Shown piece after piece: positions 17,368-26,209 of a stretch of 64,000 nt of DNA. The translations under genes and the position numbers were made by a program. The DNA lies in the NCBI GenBank assembly GCA_003167555.1, contig PMSN01000003.1:124001-188000 (forward strand), written 5' to 3'. Position 1 is the first letter of the stretch. Each line of letters starts with the position of its first letter. The notes under the pieces were generated by a model. That model did no database searches and had not been told where the DNA came from. It saw nothing but the letters and a program-made list of their open reading frames with translations. This DNA is from Spartobacteria bacterium. GTDB taxonomy: Bacteria; Verrucomicrobiota; Verrucomicrobiia; Chthoniobacterales; UBA10450.

Positions 17368-18438
17368 CTACTTCTCCGATTGTTTTAGCAGCACCTCGAG
17401 GTCGCCCTTCCACAACGTCGCGATGGTGTGGCTGCCGTGACCGCGCGTCTTGTCGCTTAACGGAAGCACCACCGCGCGTCCTTTCGCCACGCGTTTGATT
17501 TCACGTTCGAGAATTCCCAACTCGGGTGGATTGATCAGATCGTCGGCGGAATTCAGCGCGAGCAGCGGCGCGCGGATTTTTTCCAGACCCGGCCCCGGGT
17601 CGTAATCGCGCGATGCTTCGAGAGCGTAGAGCATATCGTTGGCGTCCCCGGTCTTGAGATAATCCGCGACGAATTTGTCGAGCGCCTCATCAGTCTTCGC
17701 GAGCGTGGGAGAATCCTTCTGGCGCAGGATCGGGTTGCTGCTCATGAACCAGAGCATTTGCGCGGCGGTGCGGAGACTTTGCGGCTGCGCGGAATAATCG
17801 CCGCGGCGCCATTCCGAATCGTTCCGGATCGCGTCGATGATCATCCGGCGCCAGGCGCGATTGCGCCCGGAAATTTGCGTCGGCAAACTCGCCAGCGGCA
17901 TGAGCGCGTCCATGAAATCCGGATGCGCCGCGCCCCAAAGCCACGTGTGCATTCCGCCCATCGAAGTCCCCATCACCAGCCGCGCGTGATTCATCCCGAG
18001 CCCGTCGGTGAGCAAACGATACTGCGCCTCGACCATGTCGACGTAGCCGTAACGCGGAAACTTCGCGTGCAGGCCGTCGCTCGGCTTGCTCGATTTCCCG
18101 TGACCGATTCCGTCCGGCAACACGATGAAAAATTTCGTGGCATCGAGCGGCTGGCCCGCGCCGAAAAGTTCTCCGGCAAATTCCGGCCGGATGAATTGCG
18201 CGCCGCTGCCGGTCGTCCCGTGCGTAATGAGCACCGCGTTTCGCACGACGCCTTTCTCATCTTTCGCCGCCTTCCCGATCGTCCGGTAATGGACCTTCAG
18301 TTCCGGCATCGTCTCGCCCGAGGTGAATTTGAAATCGCGCAGGACATAATCGCCCTCGGTCGGCGGCGGATAATCGGCAGCGCGCAATCCCGCCGTGGCA
18401 ACGATCAGCAAACTAAGAGCGAAGAATCGAGAATTCAT
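17368..18438 (-). CDS. Secreted alpha/beta hydrolase of the homoserine O-acetyltransferase (MetX) type
   Basis: A start at 18438 gives a signal peptide (MNSRFFALSLLIVATAGLRA) on a 356-residue protein; the longer frame to 18558 would translate an interspersed repeat. The fold is MetX-like: VLITHGTTGSGAQF (oxyanion region), the nucleophile elbow MGTSMGGMHTWLW with catalytic Ser, a catalytic Asp in LNSADDLINPPE and His in RGHGSHT. The signal peptide argues against cytoplasmic methionine synthesis, so this is probably an exported hydrolase or acyltransferase of unknown substrate. Confidence 0.82.
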   Translation of the reverse strand: MNSRFFALSLLIVATAGLRAADYPPPTEGDYVLRDFKFTSGETMPELKVHYRTIGKAAKDEKGVVRNAVLITHGTTGSGAQFIRPEFAGELFGAGQPLDATKFFIVLPDGIGHGKSSKPSDGLHAKFPRYGYVDMVEAQYRLLTDGLGMNHARLVMGTSMGGMHTWLWGAAHPDFMDALMPLASLPTQISGRNRAWRRMIIDAIRNDSEWRRGDYSAQPQSLRTAAQMLWFMSSNPILRQKDSPTLAKTDEALDKFVADYLKTGDANDMLYALEASRDYDPGPGLEKIRAPLLALNSADDLINPPELGILEREIKRVAKGRAVVLPLSDKTRGHGSHTIATLWKGDLEVLLKQSEK

Positions 18439-18489
18439 GATGTTCGAACGTAGCGGCAACTTCGCGGAGCGCGAACGCGCCCTTTCATT

Positions 18490-18604
18490 GTCATTCTGAG
18501 CGAAGTGAAGCGGAGCGGAACGCAGTCGAAGAACCTCTAACTTTTTCGGTGGTCTCACCGCGCGGAAATATTTAGAGATGCTTCCACTTCGCTCAGCATG
18601 ACAA
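18490..18604. repeat. Interspersed inverted repeat, family A relative (TGTCATTCTGAGCGAAG...)
   Basis: The left arm (18490-18540) reads TGTCATTCTGAGCGAAGTGA and onwards; the right arm (18574-18604) reads TAGAGATGCTTCCACTTCGC to ATGACA. It separates the divergent hydrolase and PhzF genes, so both promoters must lie in or around it. Confidence 0.85.
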
Positions 18605-18631
18605 AAATGAAAATGCAGCGACGCTTTCGCG

Positions 18632-19423
18632 ATGACGATTCCCTATTACGAAGTGCTGGCTTTCACGAACCGGCAGTTTGCCGGGAATCCCGCGGGTGTT
18701 TGCATCCTCAACGAATGGCTGCCGGACGCGCTCCTGCAGGCGATCGCGGCGGAAAATAATCTGGCCGAGACCGCGTTCTTCATCGACCGCGGAAACTTCT
18801 ACGATATTCGGTGGATGACGCCGACGGTGGAGATGGATCTTTGCGGACACGCCACCCTCGCTTCCGCGCACGTGCTCTTTCAACATCTCGGCCGCCCTGG
18901 CGACAGCATCCGTTTTCAATCGCACACCGGCGGCGAACTGAAGGTGGACCGAAGCGGCGATCGGCTCGTGCTGGATTTTCCATCGCGACCAGCCGCCGCG
19001 TGCGAGGCGCCGTCGAGACTCGCGGAAGGATTGCGCGCGCAACCGCGCGAGGTTTTCAAGGGACGCGATTATCTCGCCGTTTTCGAGAGCGAAACGGATG
19101 TCGTGGCGCTCGCGCCGGTCTTTGACATTGTGGCCGAGATCGATGCCCACGGCGTCATCGTCACCGCGCCGGGCGATGATTGTGATTTTGTTTCGCGCTA
19201 CTTCGCGCCGCGCGTGGGCGTTCCAGAAGATCCGGTGACGGGCTCAGCGCATTGCGCGCTCATTCCCTATTGGGCGAATCGCCTCGGAAAGCGTGAGATG
19301 CGTGCGAGGCAGCTTTCAAAACGCGGCGGCGAATTGTTCTGCGAAGACCGCGGCGCCCGCGTCGGGATCGGTGGAGCCGCCGTCACTTATATTGAGGGAA
19401 CCATGCACGTCCCGAATGAGTGA
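18632..19423 (+). CDS. PhzF-family isomerase/epimerase-like protein
   Basis: This 263-residue protein has the PhzF two-domain layout: FAGNPAGVCIL at the start, the catalytic Glu46 in NLAETAFF, the substrate loop RWMTPTVEMDLCGHATLASA, and the second-domain motif DPVTGSAHCALIPYW. PhzF itself isomerises dihydro-hydroxyanthranilate in phenazine synthesis, but most homologues have other unknown substrates and no phenazine genes are nearby. It ends just before the perfect inverted repeat at 19425. Confidence 0.9.
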   Translation: MTIPYYEVLAFTNRQFAGNPAGVCILNEWLPDALLQAIAAENNLAETAFFIDRGNFYDIRWMTPTVEMDLCGHATLASAHVLFQHLGRPGDSIRFQSHTGGELKVDRSGDRLVLDFPSRPAAACEAPSRLAEGLRAQPREVFKGRDYLAVFESETDVVALAPVFDIVAEIDAHGVIVTAPGDDCDFVSRYFAPRVGVPEDPVTGSAHCALIPYWANRLGKREMRARQLSKRGGELFCEDRGARVGIGGAAVTYIEGTMHVPNE

Positions 19424-19424
19424 A

Positions 19425-19499
19425 TGGTAGGGCGAGACTCTGTCGAGCCGAAACGACTAGCCCACCAGCTCGGAGGCTCGACAGAGTCTCGCCCTACCA
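19425..19499. repeat. Perfect 25-bp inverted repeat, family D (TGGTAGGGCGAGACTCTGTC...)
   Basis: Positions 19425-19449 are the exact reverse complement of 19475-19499, around a 25-bp centre. It lies between the convergent phzF and 19516 genes and could terminate both. Confidence 0.9.
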
Positions 19500-19515
19500 A
19501 AAAACTTCCGCTCGA

Positions 19516-19965
19516 TCACCAATCGACGGTGGCGTTGCCCGCCGGATCGAGCGTGACGTTGCGGCCGAGCAAACGGATGTAGAGAAAGTTCGCTTCCGAA
19601 TCGCGCGCGACCTGGCCGTAAACGACAATCTCCTGCGCCGACCTGAAGTCGCTCGGGATCGATTTGAAAGCAGGGAGGTCCTTCTTCGCCACGTAAACTC
19701 GCAGAAAGGTGAACTTCGATTTTTCGTCGGGCGCGGAATGCCAGATGGAACTTTCATACCAGTTTGGTTTCCGGTGGCTGATGCGATCGCTCCGGTAATT
19801 GATCCGCACGCCGACGACTTGCCCGATCATCGTGCCCTGGATTTTTTGCAAAGCGGGAATGTCGTAGGTCTGAATATCCCGCCACGCCGCCGCATCGAAA
19901 CGTTGGCCGGAGAAAGCGCTCAGCGCGGCGGCGAAACTGAGAATGACAGTGAGAATTGTTTTCAT
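19516..19965 (-). CDS. Secreted hypothetical protein
   Basis: This 149-residue protein has a signal peptide (MKTILTVILSFAAALSAFSG). The mature part has alternating beta-like stretches (GTMIGQVVGVRINYRSD, FTFLRVYVAKKDLPAFKSIP, AQEIVVYGQVARDSEANFLYIRLLG) that read like an OB-fold or small beta-barrel with a strand-to-strand binding role. No family is recognised. It lies about 120 bp downstream of the ADOP permease on the same strand. Confidence 0.65.
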   Translation of the reverse strand: MKTILTVILSFAAALSAFSGQRFDAAAWRDIQTYDIPALQKIQGTMIGQVVGVRINYRSDRISHRKPNWYESSIWHSAPDEKSKFTFLRVYVAKKDLPAFKSIPSDFRSAQEIVVYGQVARDSEANFLYIRLLGRNVTLDPAGNATVDW

Positions 19966-20085
19966 GGGATTTGGATTGGTCGTTAGGTCTGAAGATTGTC
20001 GGTTGTTTTGCCAGTTTTGTTTGAATCCGAAATCAAATCAACCAAGGAGGGCGGTTTACAAATCGCCCCTCCTTTTAAAGACAAA

Positions 20086-22539
20086 TCACTCGCAGCGCAA
20101 CGCGACCATCGGATTCACGCGAATCGCGCGCCACGCCGGCAGGAGACATGCCACCAGCGCGATGCTCATCATCAGGAGCGCGACCTGAAAATAAGTGCCG
20201 GGACTCGCCGGACTCACCCCGAAGAACAGACTCGCGAGATACCGGCTCAGCGCGACCCCCGCCGCCACGCCAATGACCACGCCCAGCGCGACCATCCGAA
20301 ATCCTTCACCGAGGACCAGCCCCAGCACGTCTTTCGTCTGGGCGCCGAGCGCCATGCGAATCCCAATTTCATGGGTGCGCTGGCTGACCAGCGAAGCGAG
20401 CACACCGAAAAGTCCGATCGATGCGAGCACGAGCGCGAGTCCGGCAAAAACGCTCATGACGAACGATTGAAATTTTCTCTGACTCGTATCTTCGTCGAGG
20501 ATTTGCTCCATCGTTCGCACTTCGAAAACCGGCAGATTTTTGTCCACCGACCAAACCTGGCTCTTTACGCTCGTGATGAGCGACTCGGGGTCGGCATTGC
20601 CGCGCACCCCCAGAGTCAACTGCGTGTAATCCACCATCGGTTTCGTGATCTCGGGCCGCGTCCGGCTCTCCAACGATTCCTGGTGCGTGTCGGCGACGAC
20701 CCCAATCACGGTTGAAACAATCGGCGGCGTGTCGGGTTTCGACGGCACATTACGCAGATGCTGACCGACCGCGTCTTCGTTAGGCCAAAGGCGTTTGGCC
20801 AGAGTCTGGTTGATCACGAGCACCGGCGCTTTGTTCGCGAGTTCTTCCGCCGTGAAATTACGTCCGGCGATCAGACGCATTCCGACCGTGTCGAAATAGG
20901 TCGCCGAAAAGATGCCGCGCATGTCCGCCGTCGGCTCGCTCCCGCGGGGCGGCGGCGCCTGACCTTCCAGGACAAATCGCGTGAGGCGAATGCGCGTGAG
21001 CGGCAGGCCGTCGGAAAAACTCGCGCTCTTTACGCCGGCCATCGCGGAGATTTTCTCCTGGACCTGCCGGCAGAAGGCGGCGATCTGCGCGTCGTTCGCG
21101 TAACGCGAAGCCGGCATGCTGAACTTCATCGTCAGCAAATGATCGGGGCGGAATCCGGGATCGACGCTCAAAACGGCGAGCAAACTTTTCATCATGAATC
21201 CGGCGCCCACGAGCAGAACGCAGGCGAGCGCGACCTCCACCACGACGAGCAGTTTCCGCATGCGGCTCGACGACGAAGCCGCCTGCGCGCCGCGGGTTTG
21301 ATTGAGGAAAGCGTTTACGTCCGTCCGCGCCGCCTGCAGCGCCGGGACAATTCCGAAGAAAACGCCGGCGAGGATGGAAACCAGCATCGTGAAAGCGAGC
21401 ACGGTGATATTGAGCTGAATGTCCTCGGGCCGCGTGATCCCGGCCGGCCGGAGAGCGACGAGCGCTTTGATTCCGAAGTGCGCCAGCCCGAGACCGAGCA
21501 CGGCTCCCGCGCCGCTGAGCAACAAACTTTCCGCCAGCAACTGCGAGACGAGCCGGCCGCGGCCCGCTCCGAGCGCTTTGCGAATGGCCATTTCTTTTTG
21601 GCGCGCGGCCGCGCGCGTGAGCATGAGGTTGGCGATGTTCGCGCCGCCGATCAGCAAGACGAAGCCGACCGCCGCCAGCATCACGAGCAAATTGCACCGC
21701 AAATCCTGACCGAGGTTTTCCACCGAAACGGGAAAGACGTTGATGCCGAAGCCGGCGTTTTGGGTCGGATCCTGTTCGGCCAGATGTTTGGCGATCCCAT
21801 CCATCTCGGCGCGCGCTTGCGCGAGCGTGACATTGTCGCGCAGCCGGCCGTAAACCTGCATCTTGCGGCGGTTCGCCTCGACCGGGTTCTGCGTCGCGGA
21901 AGAATCGTACGGCACCCAGAGTTTCGGCGAATGCTGGTCCTGTCCTTCGCGCGCGGCGGGCAAATGAAATTCCGACGGGAGCACGCCGACGATGGTGTAA
22001 ACGACGTCGTTGAGGGTGAGCGTCTGGCCGAGCGCGCTGCGCTGGCCGCCGAAATGACTTCTGAAAAAGGCGTCGGTCAAGACAGCGACGTGACTGTTGG
22101 CTGGATCGGCAGCTGCGGCGTCGAAGCTCGTGCCCAGCGCGGGCGTCACGCCGAAGAGAGTGAAGATATTCGCGGAAGCGCGCGCGCCCTCGATCCGTTC
22201 CGGCTCCGGACCACTCGTTAGGTTGAAGTTCGCGTCTTCAAATCCGGCGATCACTTCAAACTGTGTGGCCTGCCGGGTCCATTCGAGGAAATTCGTGTAG
22301 GCGGCCGGAACCCGCTCGCCAATGGAACCGCCCAACGCCGGATTTTTTTCCCATAACATCACGACCCGTTCCGGAGCGCGCAGCGGAAGCGACCGGAGCA
22401 AGACCGCGTCGATCACGCTGAAGACCGCGGCGTTCGCGCCGATTCCCAGCGCGAGCACCGCGATGGTGGTGAGCGCGAATCCCGGCGACTTCCGCAACAT
22501 GCGCAGACCAAAACGGAGATCAGCCAGGAAATTTCTCAC
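20086..22539 (-). CDS. ADOP-type fused ABC transporter permease (MacB-like)
   Basis: This 817-residue protein has the duplicated FtsX/MacB permease plan: an N-terminal RFGLRMLRKSPGFALTTIAV leader and helix, a MacB periplasmic core, three helices with TRAAARQKEMAIRKALGAGRG (an FtsX coupling motif), a second periplasmic core, and a final helix block with SQRTHEIGIRMALGAQTKDVL and RVNPMVALRCE at the end. Such acidobacterial/verrucomicrobial permeases act with a separate ATPase, absent here, in export of unknown substrates. Confidence 0.9.
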   Translation of the reverse strand: MRNFLADLRFGLRMLRKSPGFALTTIAVLALGIGANAAVFSVIDAVLLRSLPLRAPERVVMLWEKNPALGGSIGERVPAAYTNFLEWTRQATQFEVIAGFEDANFNLTSGPEPERIEGARASANIFTLFGVTPALGTSFDAAAADPANSHVAVLTDAFFRSHFGGQRSALGQTLTLNDVVYTIVGVLPSEFHLPAAREGQDQHSPKLWVPYDSSATQNPVEANRRKMQVYGRLRDNVTLAQARAEMDGIAKHLAEQDPTQNAGFGINVFPVSVENLGQDLRCNLLVMLAAVGFVLLIGGANIANLMLTRAAARQKEMAIRKALGAGRGRLVSQLLAESLLLSGAGAVLGLGLAHFGIKALVALRPAGITRPEDIQLNITVLAFTMLVSILAGVFFGIVPALQAARTDVNAFLNQTRGAQAASSSSRMRKLLVVVEVALACVLLVGAGFMMKSLLAVLSVDPGFRPDHLLTMKFSMPASRYANDAQIAAFCRQVQEKISAMAGVKSASFSDGLPLTRIRLTRFVLEGQAPPPRGSEPTADMRGIFSATYFDTVGMRLIAGRNFTAEELANKAPVLVINQTLAKRLWPNEDAVGQHLRNVPSKPDTPPIVSTVIGVVADTHQESLESRTRPEITKPMVDYTQLTLGVRGNADPESLITSVKSQVWSVDKNLPVFEVRTMEQILDEDTSQRKFQSFVMSVFAGLALVLASIGLFGVLASLVSQRTHEIGIRMALGAQTKDVLGLVLGEGFRMVALGVVIGVAAGVALSRYLASLFFGVSPASPGTYFQVALLMMSIALVACLLPAWRAIRVNPMVALRCE

Positions 22540-22865
22540 CGTTTCAATTTAGGCGCGGCCCTTAGAAAAAATCGAGAACCTTTGGTAGAGACGCCGCGCT
22601 GCGGCGTCCGCCGTGAGCCGGCCCCCAGTTCCAAGAGGCGTCGCCGGGTCAAAAAGCTAAAAGGAAGAACCAAGGCTTCACCTGGTTCCATCGCTTTGGA
22701 TTAGATAGGATTCAGCCGAAGCGAACAAACACGAAGTTTAGCAGTCAAGGAGTTGAGGATTGATGGTTGAGAGCTGAGAGAAAAGGATGATTTGAACGTT
22801 TAACACTCAACCACGAACCCAAAACCACCCGACATGTCCCGCTTCATGCAAAGCCCTTCACTGGC
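22540..22865. other. Gene-free stretch upstream of the ADOP gene and the IS remnant
   Basis: No gene is seen. It contains a short perfect palindrome (GACGCCGCGCTGCGGCGTC near 22588-22606) and, towards its right end, lower-complexity GAGAGCTGAGAG-type sequence where the accessory island begins. The left end of the IS element cannot be identified. Confidence 0.6.
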
Positions 22866-23340
22866 GTGGGCGATGCGGGAATCAAGAAAACAGCAGTGCA
22901 GGGCATTCTTGAGCGTGCCAAGGGCAAGAAATCGTCTCGCGTGGTTCTGAAAGTAGTTCCCAACACGCGACGGCCTGAACTGTGCGGTAACGTGCGCGAA
23001 TACGTTCTGGAAGGTTCGACCGTTTGCACCGACGCGTTCATGTCGTACGACGCCCTGGAGGACGATTACGACCGCCAGGTTGTTAATCATCTGGAATGCA
23101 ATGCACGCGGCAACGTCCACACGAACGGGCTTGAGAACTTCTGGAGCCTGTTCAAGCGGTCTCTCAAGGGAACGTATGTGAACGTCGAACCGTTCCATCT
23201 TTTCCGCTATTGCGATGAGCAGGCGTTCGGTTTAACGAGCGGAAATTGACAGATTTAGAGCGTTTCTTGGGGGCCGTTCCGTCGATTGTGGGACGGCGCT
23301 TGACATATGCAGGGCTGACCGGCAATGTGAGCATCAACTG
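22866..23340 (+). pseudogene. IS1595-family transposase, 5'-truncated and frameshifted
   Basis: Residues encoded from 22866 (GDAGIKKTAVQGILERAKGK; TVCTDAFMSYDAL; HTNGLENFWSLFKRSLKGTY; EPFHLFRYCDEQAF) match the C-terminal half of the ISXO2-like DDE transposase domain. The frame then stops at 23247-23249. One base inserted near 23228 restores it, giving AFRFNERKLTDLERFLGAVP and continuing to GRRLTYAGLTGNVSIN with a stop at 23338. The N-terminal zinc-ribbon part is missing. It is a dead insertion sequence. Confidence 0.82.
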
Positions 23341-23440
23341 AATGCAACGGCAACGCCGTGGCGTGCGAAAACCCCAAATTCAAAGACACACGCAGTCCGG
23401 TGAATAAATCGCGATCACTGACGCTTCTTGCTGAAGAATT

Positions 23441-24106
23441 ATGCCGCTCGTATCTGTAGACATTCCCGAACAGGCTTTGCCAGACCTGAAAAGAGTTGTT
23501 GACCTTGACGATGCACATTTCAGCTCGTTGATGGCTGCAATCGGTGAAACGGCGCCGAGTTTGACGCGAGACCAATTTTTCAAGAAACTCTCCGTGCAAA
23601 TTGATTTACCGGCCGAGGATATTCTTGCAATCCTGCGAGCCGCATTTGCTCTGTACAATGCGAAAGAGCGAGCGGAATGCTCCAGCCAAGAGATGGCGGA
23701 AGCGGTTACAAATTCACCGACGATATCAGCAGCGGCAGACTTTCCTCCAGAGAAGAAAGACATGCTGCGAAGTCGGCTGACGCTATTGCTGGGCATTGAC
23801 CATTCGCTAGGTATAACCGTGAAGGCGCTCGACGTAATGACCGAACACGAGCGAATTTTCTGTAAGGCGAGAATTTTATCCGACATACGCCCAGTTTTTA
23901 CAGACAAACTTGAATCGGCAGCTGCGATGATAATTCACATGTTGCAAATCGGATTTCACACCGGCGGAGAGCATCGTGAATACTATTTTGCTTTGGATGC
24001 AGACGACATCCGCAAACTCAAAGGCGTTATAGAGCGTGCCGAAAAGAAGACGACTGCTTTGCAGGCCATTTTGAAAAAGGCAGAAGTGAATTACCTTGAG
24101 GTCTAG
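23441..24106 (+). CDS. Hypothetical protein, first gene of accessory island
   Basis: This 221-residue, mostly helical soluble protein has no signal peptide or membrane helix. The N-terminal part (LPDLKRVVDLDDAHFSSLM; LTRDQFFKKLSVQI; DLPAEDILAILRAAFALYNA) reads like a helical array and the C-terminal part carries HMLQIGFHTGGEHREYYFAL. No family is recognised. Base composition is visibly less GC-rich than the surrounding genes. The next gene begins 2 bp after its stop, so the two are one operon. Confidence 0.65.
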   Translation: MPLVSVDIPEQALPDLKRVVDLDDAHFSSLMAAIGETAPSLTRDQFFKKLSVQIDLPAEDILAILRAAFALYNAKERAECSSQEMAEAVTNSPTISAAADFPPEKKDMLRSRLTLLLGIDHSLGITVKALDVMTEHERIFCKARILSDIRPVFTDKLESAAAMIIHMLQIGFHTGGEHREYYFALDADDIRKLKGVIERAEKKTTALQAILKKAEVNYLEV

Positions 24107-24108
24107 GT

Positions 24109-24720
24109 ATGGAGGCACAAGCATTCAAAGAAGAAATTGGCAACTGGGTAGTCGAGGATCGGGAGAGCAAGTTTACGCACGAGCTAAAAGCGGAAGCGGG
24201 AGCAGACAGCATTTCCTTGTGTCTCTTTGACGAACGGCAAAAACGCAAGCCGGACAGAGTATTTTTTCAGGCGAAAAGCCGCGCGTCAAATTGTGCATCC
24301 ATAGGCTCATGGGCCGAGTTAAAGCGAGAACTGGAATCTCATAAGTCTGAACAATTCTCGGCATTTATTTTCGAAAACACTTGGGGTGACTTTCATGTCT
24401 CTGCCAAGCGGGTTGAACGCTCTTCGTCCGCTGAATTAGAGCTAATCTTTAGCGGACTTGTAAAGCACTGGCAGGATGCGACCGGTGGTTATTCTGTAAC
24501 AACCCGTCGCTATGCTCATCCATCGTATCACGCCATCTTGGTTCTAAAAGAGGATGTGGTGCCGTTGATTCTGCGAGAATTGGAGACACGGCCTGATTGG
24601 TGGTTTGAGGCGCTACAGGTGCTCACTAAGTCAAATCCGGTGAAATCGAATGCTTCGTTCGAAGAAGCCGTGAACTCTTGGATTGAATGGGGAAAGGCTA
24701 ATAACAAAATTCCGAAATAA
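24109..24720 (+). CDS. Hypothetical protein with conserved DWWFEAL domain, accessory island
   Basis: This 203-residue protein is soluble. The N-terminal part (residues 1-105) is not recognised. The C-terminal part has HPSYHAILVLKEDVVPLILR followed by ELETRPDWWFEALQVLT and NPV ... WIEWGKAN, a short helical module often found beside DUF7689-type genes, as here. The gene starts 2 bp after its upstream neighbour and ends 15 bp before the DUF7689 gene. Function unknown; accessory conflict or immunity roles are possible but not shown. Confidence 0.65.
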   Translation: MEAQAFKEEIGNWVVEDRESKFTHELKAEAGADSISLCLFDERQKRKPDRVFFQAKSRASNCASIGSWAELKRELESHKSEQFSAFIFENTWGDFHVSAKRVERSSSAELELIFSGLVKHWQDATGGYSVTTRRYAHPSYHAILVLKEDVVPLILRELETRPDWWFEALQVLTKSNPVKSNASFEEAVNSWIEWGKANNKIPK

Positions 24721-24735
24721 TACAAATCCCCCTAA

Positions 24736-25278
24736 ATGTTTCTCCAGTCTGACCGCGAACAACTGTATCCAAACCTGCGGACCCACGGGTACGAAGTGAC
24801 GAGCGAACAGACGCTTTTTAAGAAGATCAGATATAACTGTGTGGCGTGGGCGGCAATCGGTGATGCAGGGAAGTGGTGGCAGGCGGGAATTAGTCCTGAT
24901 TTCTTTTGGCCTGTCGGCGTTCTTGATGATGGCTCGTTTAAGAGTTATGTTGAGCTCTTTGAGTGGTTAGGATACGAGCGTACACCAAGCAGGCGGCTCG
25001 AACCGTTTCACGAGAAAATCGCGTTGTTTGAATCTTTAGCGGGCGATTTTGAGCACGTGTCCTACCAGCTCTTTTACGGGTGGACTAGCAAACTTGGTGG
25101 TTGGGAAGATATATGGCACAGGACACTTGAAGCAATGGAAGGGGGAGACTACGGAAACGCCACAGTAATAATGAAAAGGCGCTCCAGACTACGAGGCTTC
25201 CTGGCGCGAACATGGTTCTCGCCTACCGCTAAATGGTGGCCTATTCAGCGAGAGAAATTATCAAATGCAAAAAAATAG
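24736..25278 (+). CDS. DUF7689-like protein, accessory island
   Basis: This 180-residue protein shows the DUF7689 pattern: YNCVAWAAIGDAGKWW, a Trp-rich FFWPVG segment, FEWLGYERTPSR, EKIALFES and YGWTSKLGGWEDIWH. The Cys in NCVAW and the later His in DIWH could form a papain/NlpC-like active site (inference). It ends the three-gene cluster behind the IS remnant. Its GC content and codon use are lower than the flanking core genes. Confidence 0.7.
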   Translation: MFLQSDREQLYPNLRTHGYEVTSEQTLFKKIRYNCVAWAAIGDAGKWWQAGISPDFFWPVGVLDDGSFKSYVELFEWLGYERTPSRRLEPFHEKIALFESLAGDFEHVSYQLFYGWTSKLGGWEDIWHRTLEAMEGGDYGNATVIMKRRSRLRGFLARTWFSPTAKWWPIQREKLSNAKK

Positions 25279-25607
25279 GTCTGCAAGCGAGATATCGCTC
25301 ATTTCTTTCAGCGAATTTAGCAAGGGTGGCCGGTGAATTGAGTAAGACGAGAAACGGTGCGGCGAAATGCCACACCGGCTCAAACAAGGTGGGAAAAGCC
25401 AGGCTCAATGCCAACGTGAAAGCTAAGAGCATCCGGTTGTCATAGATCGCCACGAGTCTGAATCGCCCCGGCAAAGTCGGGCCCAGCGAAAAACGTCGGT
25501 CAAATGGCTTGGAGAGTGAGGTGAATGATTTCCGCCGGGCCTCTCGTTCTCAAATGGAAACCAGTTGCCGACGGCGTTGGAGACGATGAGTTCGCGGTCG
25601 CCGCGCG
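25279..25607. other. Gap at the right edge of the accessory island, possible gene remnant
   Basis: No complete gene is seen. On the minus strand 25241-25474 is an open frame with a TTG start whose product contains a hydrophobic stretch (MLLAFTLALSLAFPTLFEPV). It overlaps the end of the DUF7689 gene and has no clear start, so it may be the leftover of a membrane-protein gene cut by the island. Confidence 0.3.
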
Positions 25608-25991
25608 TTATGGGCTGGTGGCGTCCGAAAGGTATTTTTTCAGCACTTCAGTTCTTTGATTGATCAACTTCGTTTGGGCGTTTGCGAAATCGACGCGAAA
25701 CCCGCTGCCGTGTCCAATACCGCCTCCTAGGCGCGCGATAAGATCCGCTTCGGTGTCGCGCCACTTGATCCAGGCACGTTGCGCTTCTTGCAGGCTTTTG
25801 CTCTCTTCCGGCCCTAATTTGTTTCGGAGCTGGGCGTAGACGGCGTCGATGGTCGCGTTTGCCCGCTCCACCGCAGCGAGCTCTTCGGTCCCGGGCGGAG
25901 TAAAATTGGGATCTTTCTGACCAAAAGAAGAAGCGGTAAATGCGATTACAAGAGCAACGGCAAGAGCAGCGATGGATGAGGAAGTTTTCAT
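25608..25991 (-). CDS. LprI/DUF1311-like secreted protein
   Basis: This 127-residue protein has a signal peptide (residues 1-24, ending SSFGQ) and the helical DUF1311/LprI N-terminal pattern: TIDAVYAQLRNKL, SLQEAQRAWIKWRDTEADLI, and a closing QRTEVLKKYL. Related mycobacterial LprI inhibits lysozyme; most homologues are uncharacterised exported proteins. It stands alone, divergent from the ADOP permease. Confidence 0.8.
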   Translation of the reverse strand: MKTSSSIAALAVALVIAFTASSFGQKDPNFTPPGTEELAAVERANATIDAVYAQLRNKLGPEESKSLQEAQRAWIKWRDTEADLIARLGGGIGHGSGFRVDFANAQTKLINQRTEVLKKYLSDATSP

Positions 25992-26080
25992 AGAATTCGA
26001 TTAGCATTTCGGATTGTGAGTGTCCGGGAAACGAAGTCGAGGCCATTTCGGCCATAGGTGGACACGCGCGCACTTTTAAA

Positions 26081-26165
26081 GGTGGATCGGCCGCTCCGTC
26101 GGGCGATGCGAAATCCACTCGGCTTTGCCGACATTATTTCACCATCGAGCCGCGCGGATGGAGGA
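26081..26165. repeat. Interspersed inverted repeat, family C, degraded copy 3
   Basis: The left arm GGTGGATCGGCCGCTCCGTC is intact at 26081 onwards; the right side (CATCGAGCCGCGCGGATGGA, 26143-26162) has lost most of the pairing. It lies in the divergent intergenic region upstream of the second ADOP permease. Confidence 0.6.
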
Positions 26166-26209
26166 TTGTTCACACTTGTTGAATCCAAATGTCCCCCGCG
26201 AGGCATCAT

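Noticed and set aside
18439-18558. Upstream extension of the MetX-like hydrolase
   Set aside because: It runs through the interspersed repeat at 18490-18604; the downstream ATG gives a clean signal peptide.
20758-22221. 487-codon open frame antisense to the ADOP permease
   Set aside because: Arg/Glu/His-rich shadow of a clear permease gene; no start signal or domain.
23876-24364. Short minus-strand frames in the accessory island
   Set aside because: They are opposite three tightly packed plus-strand genes and have no ribosome-binding sites.
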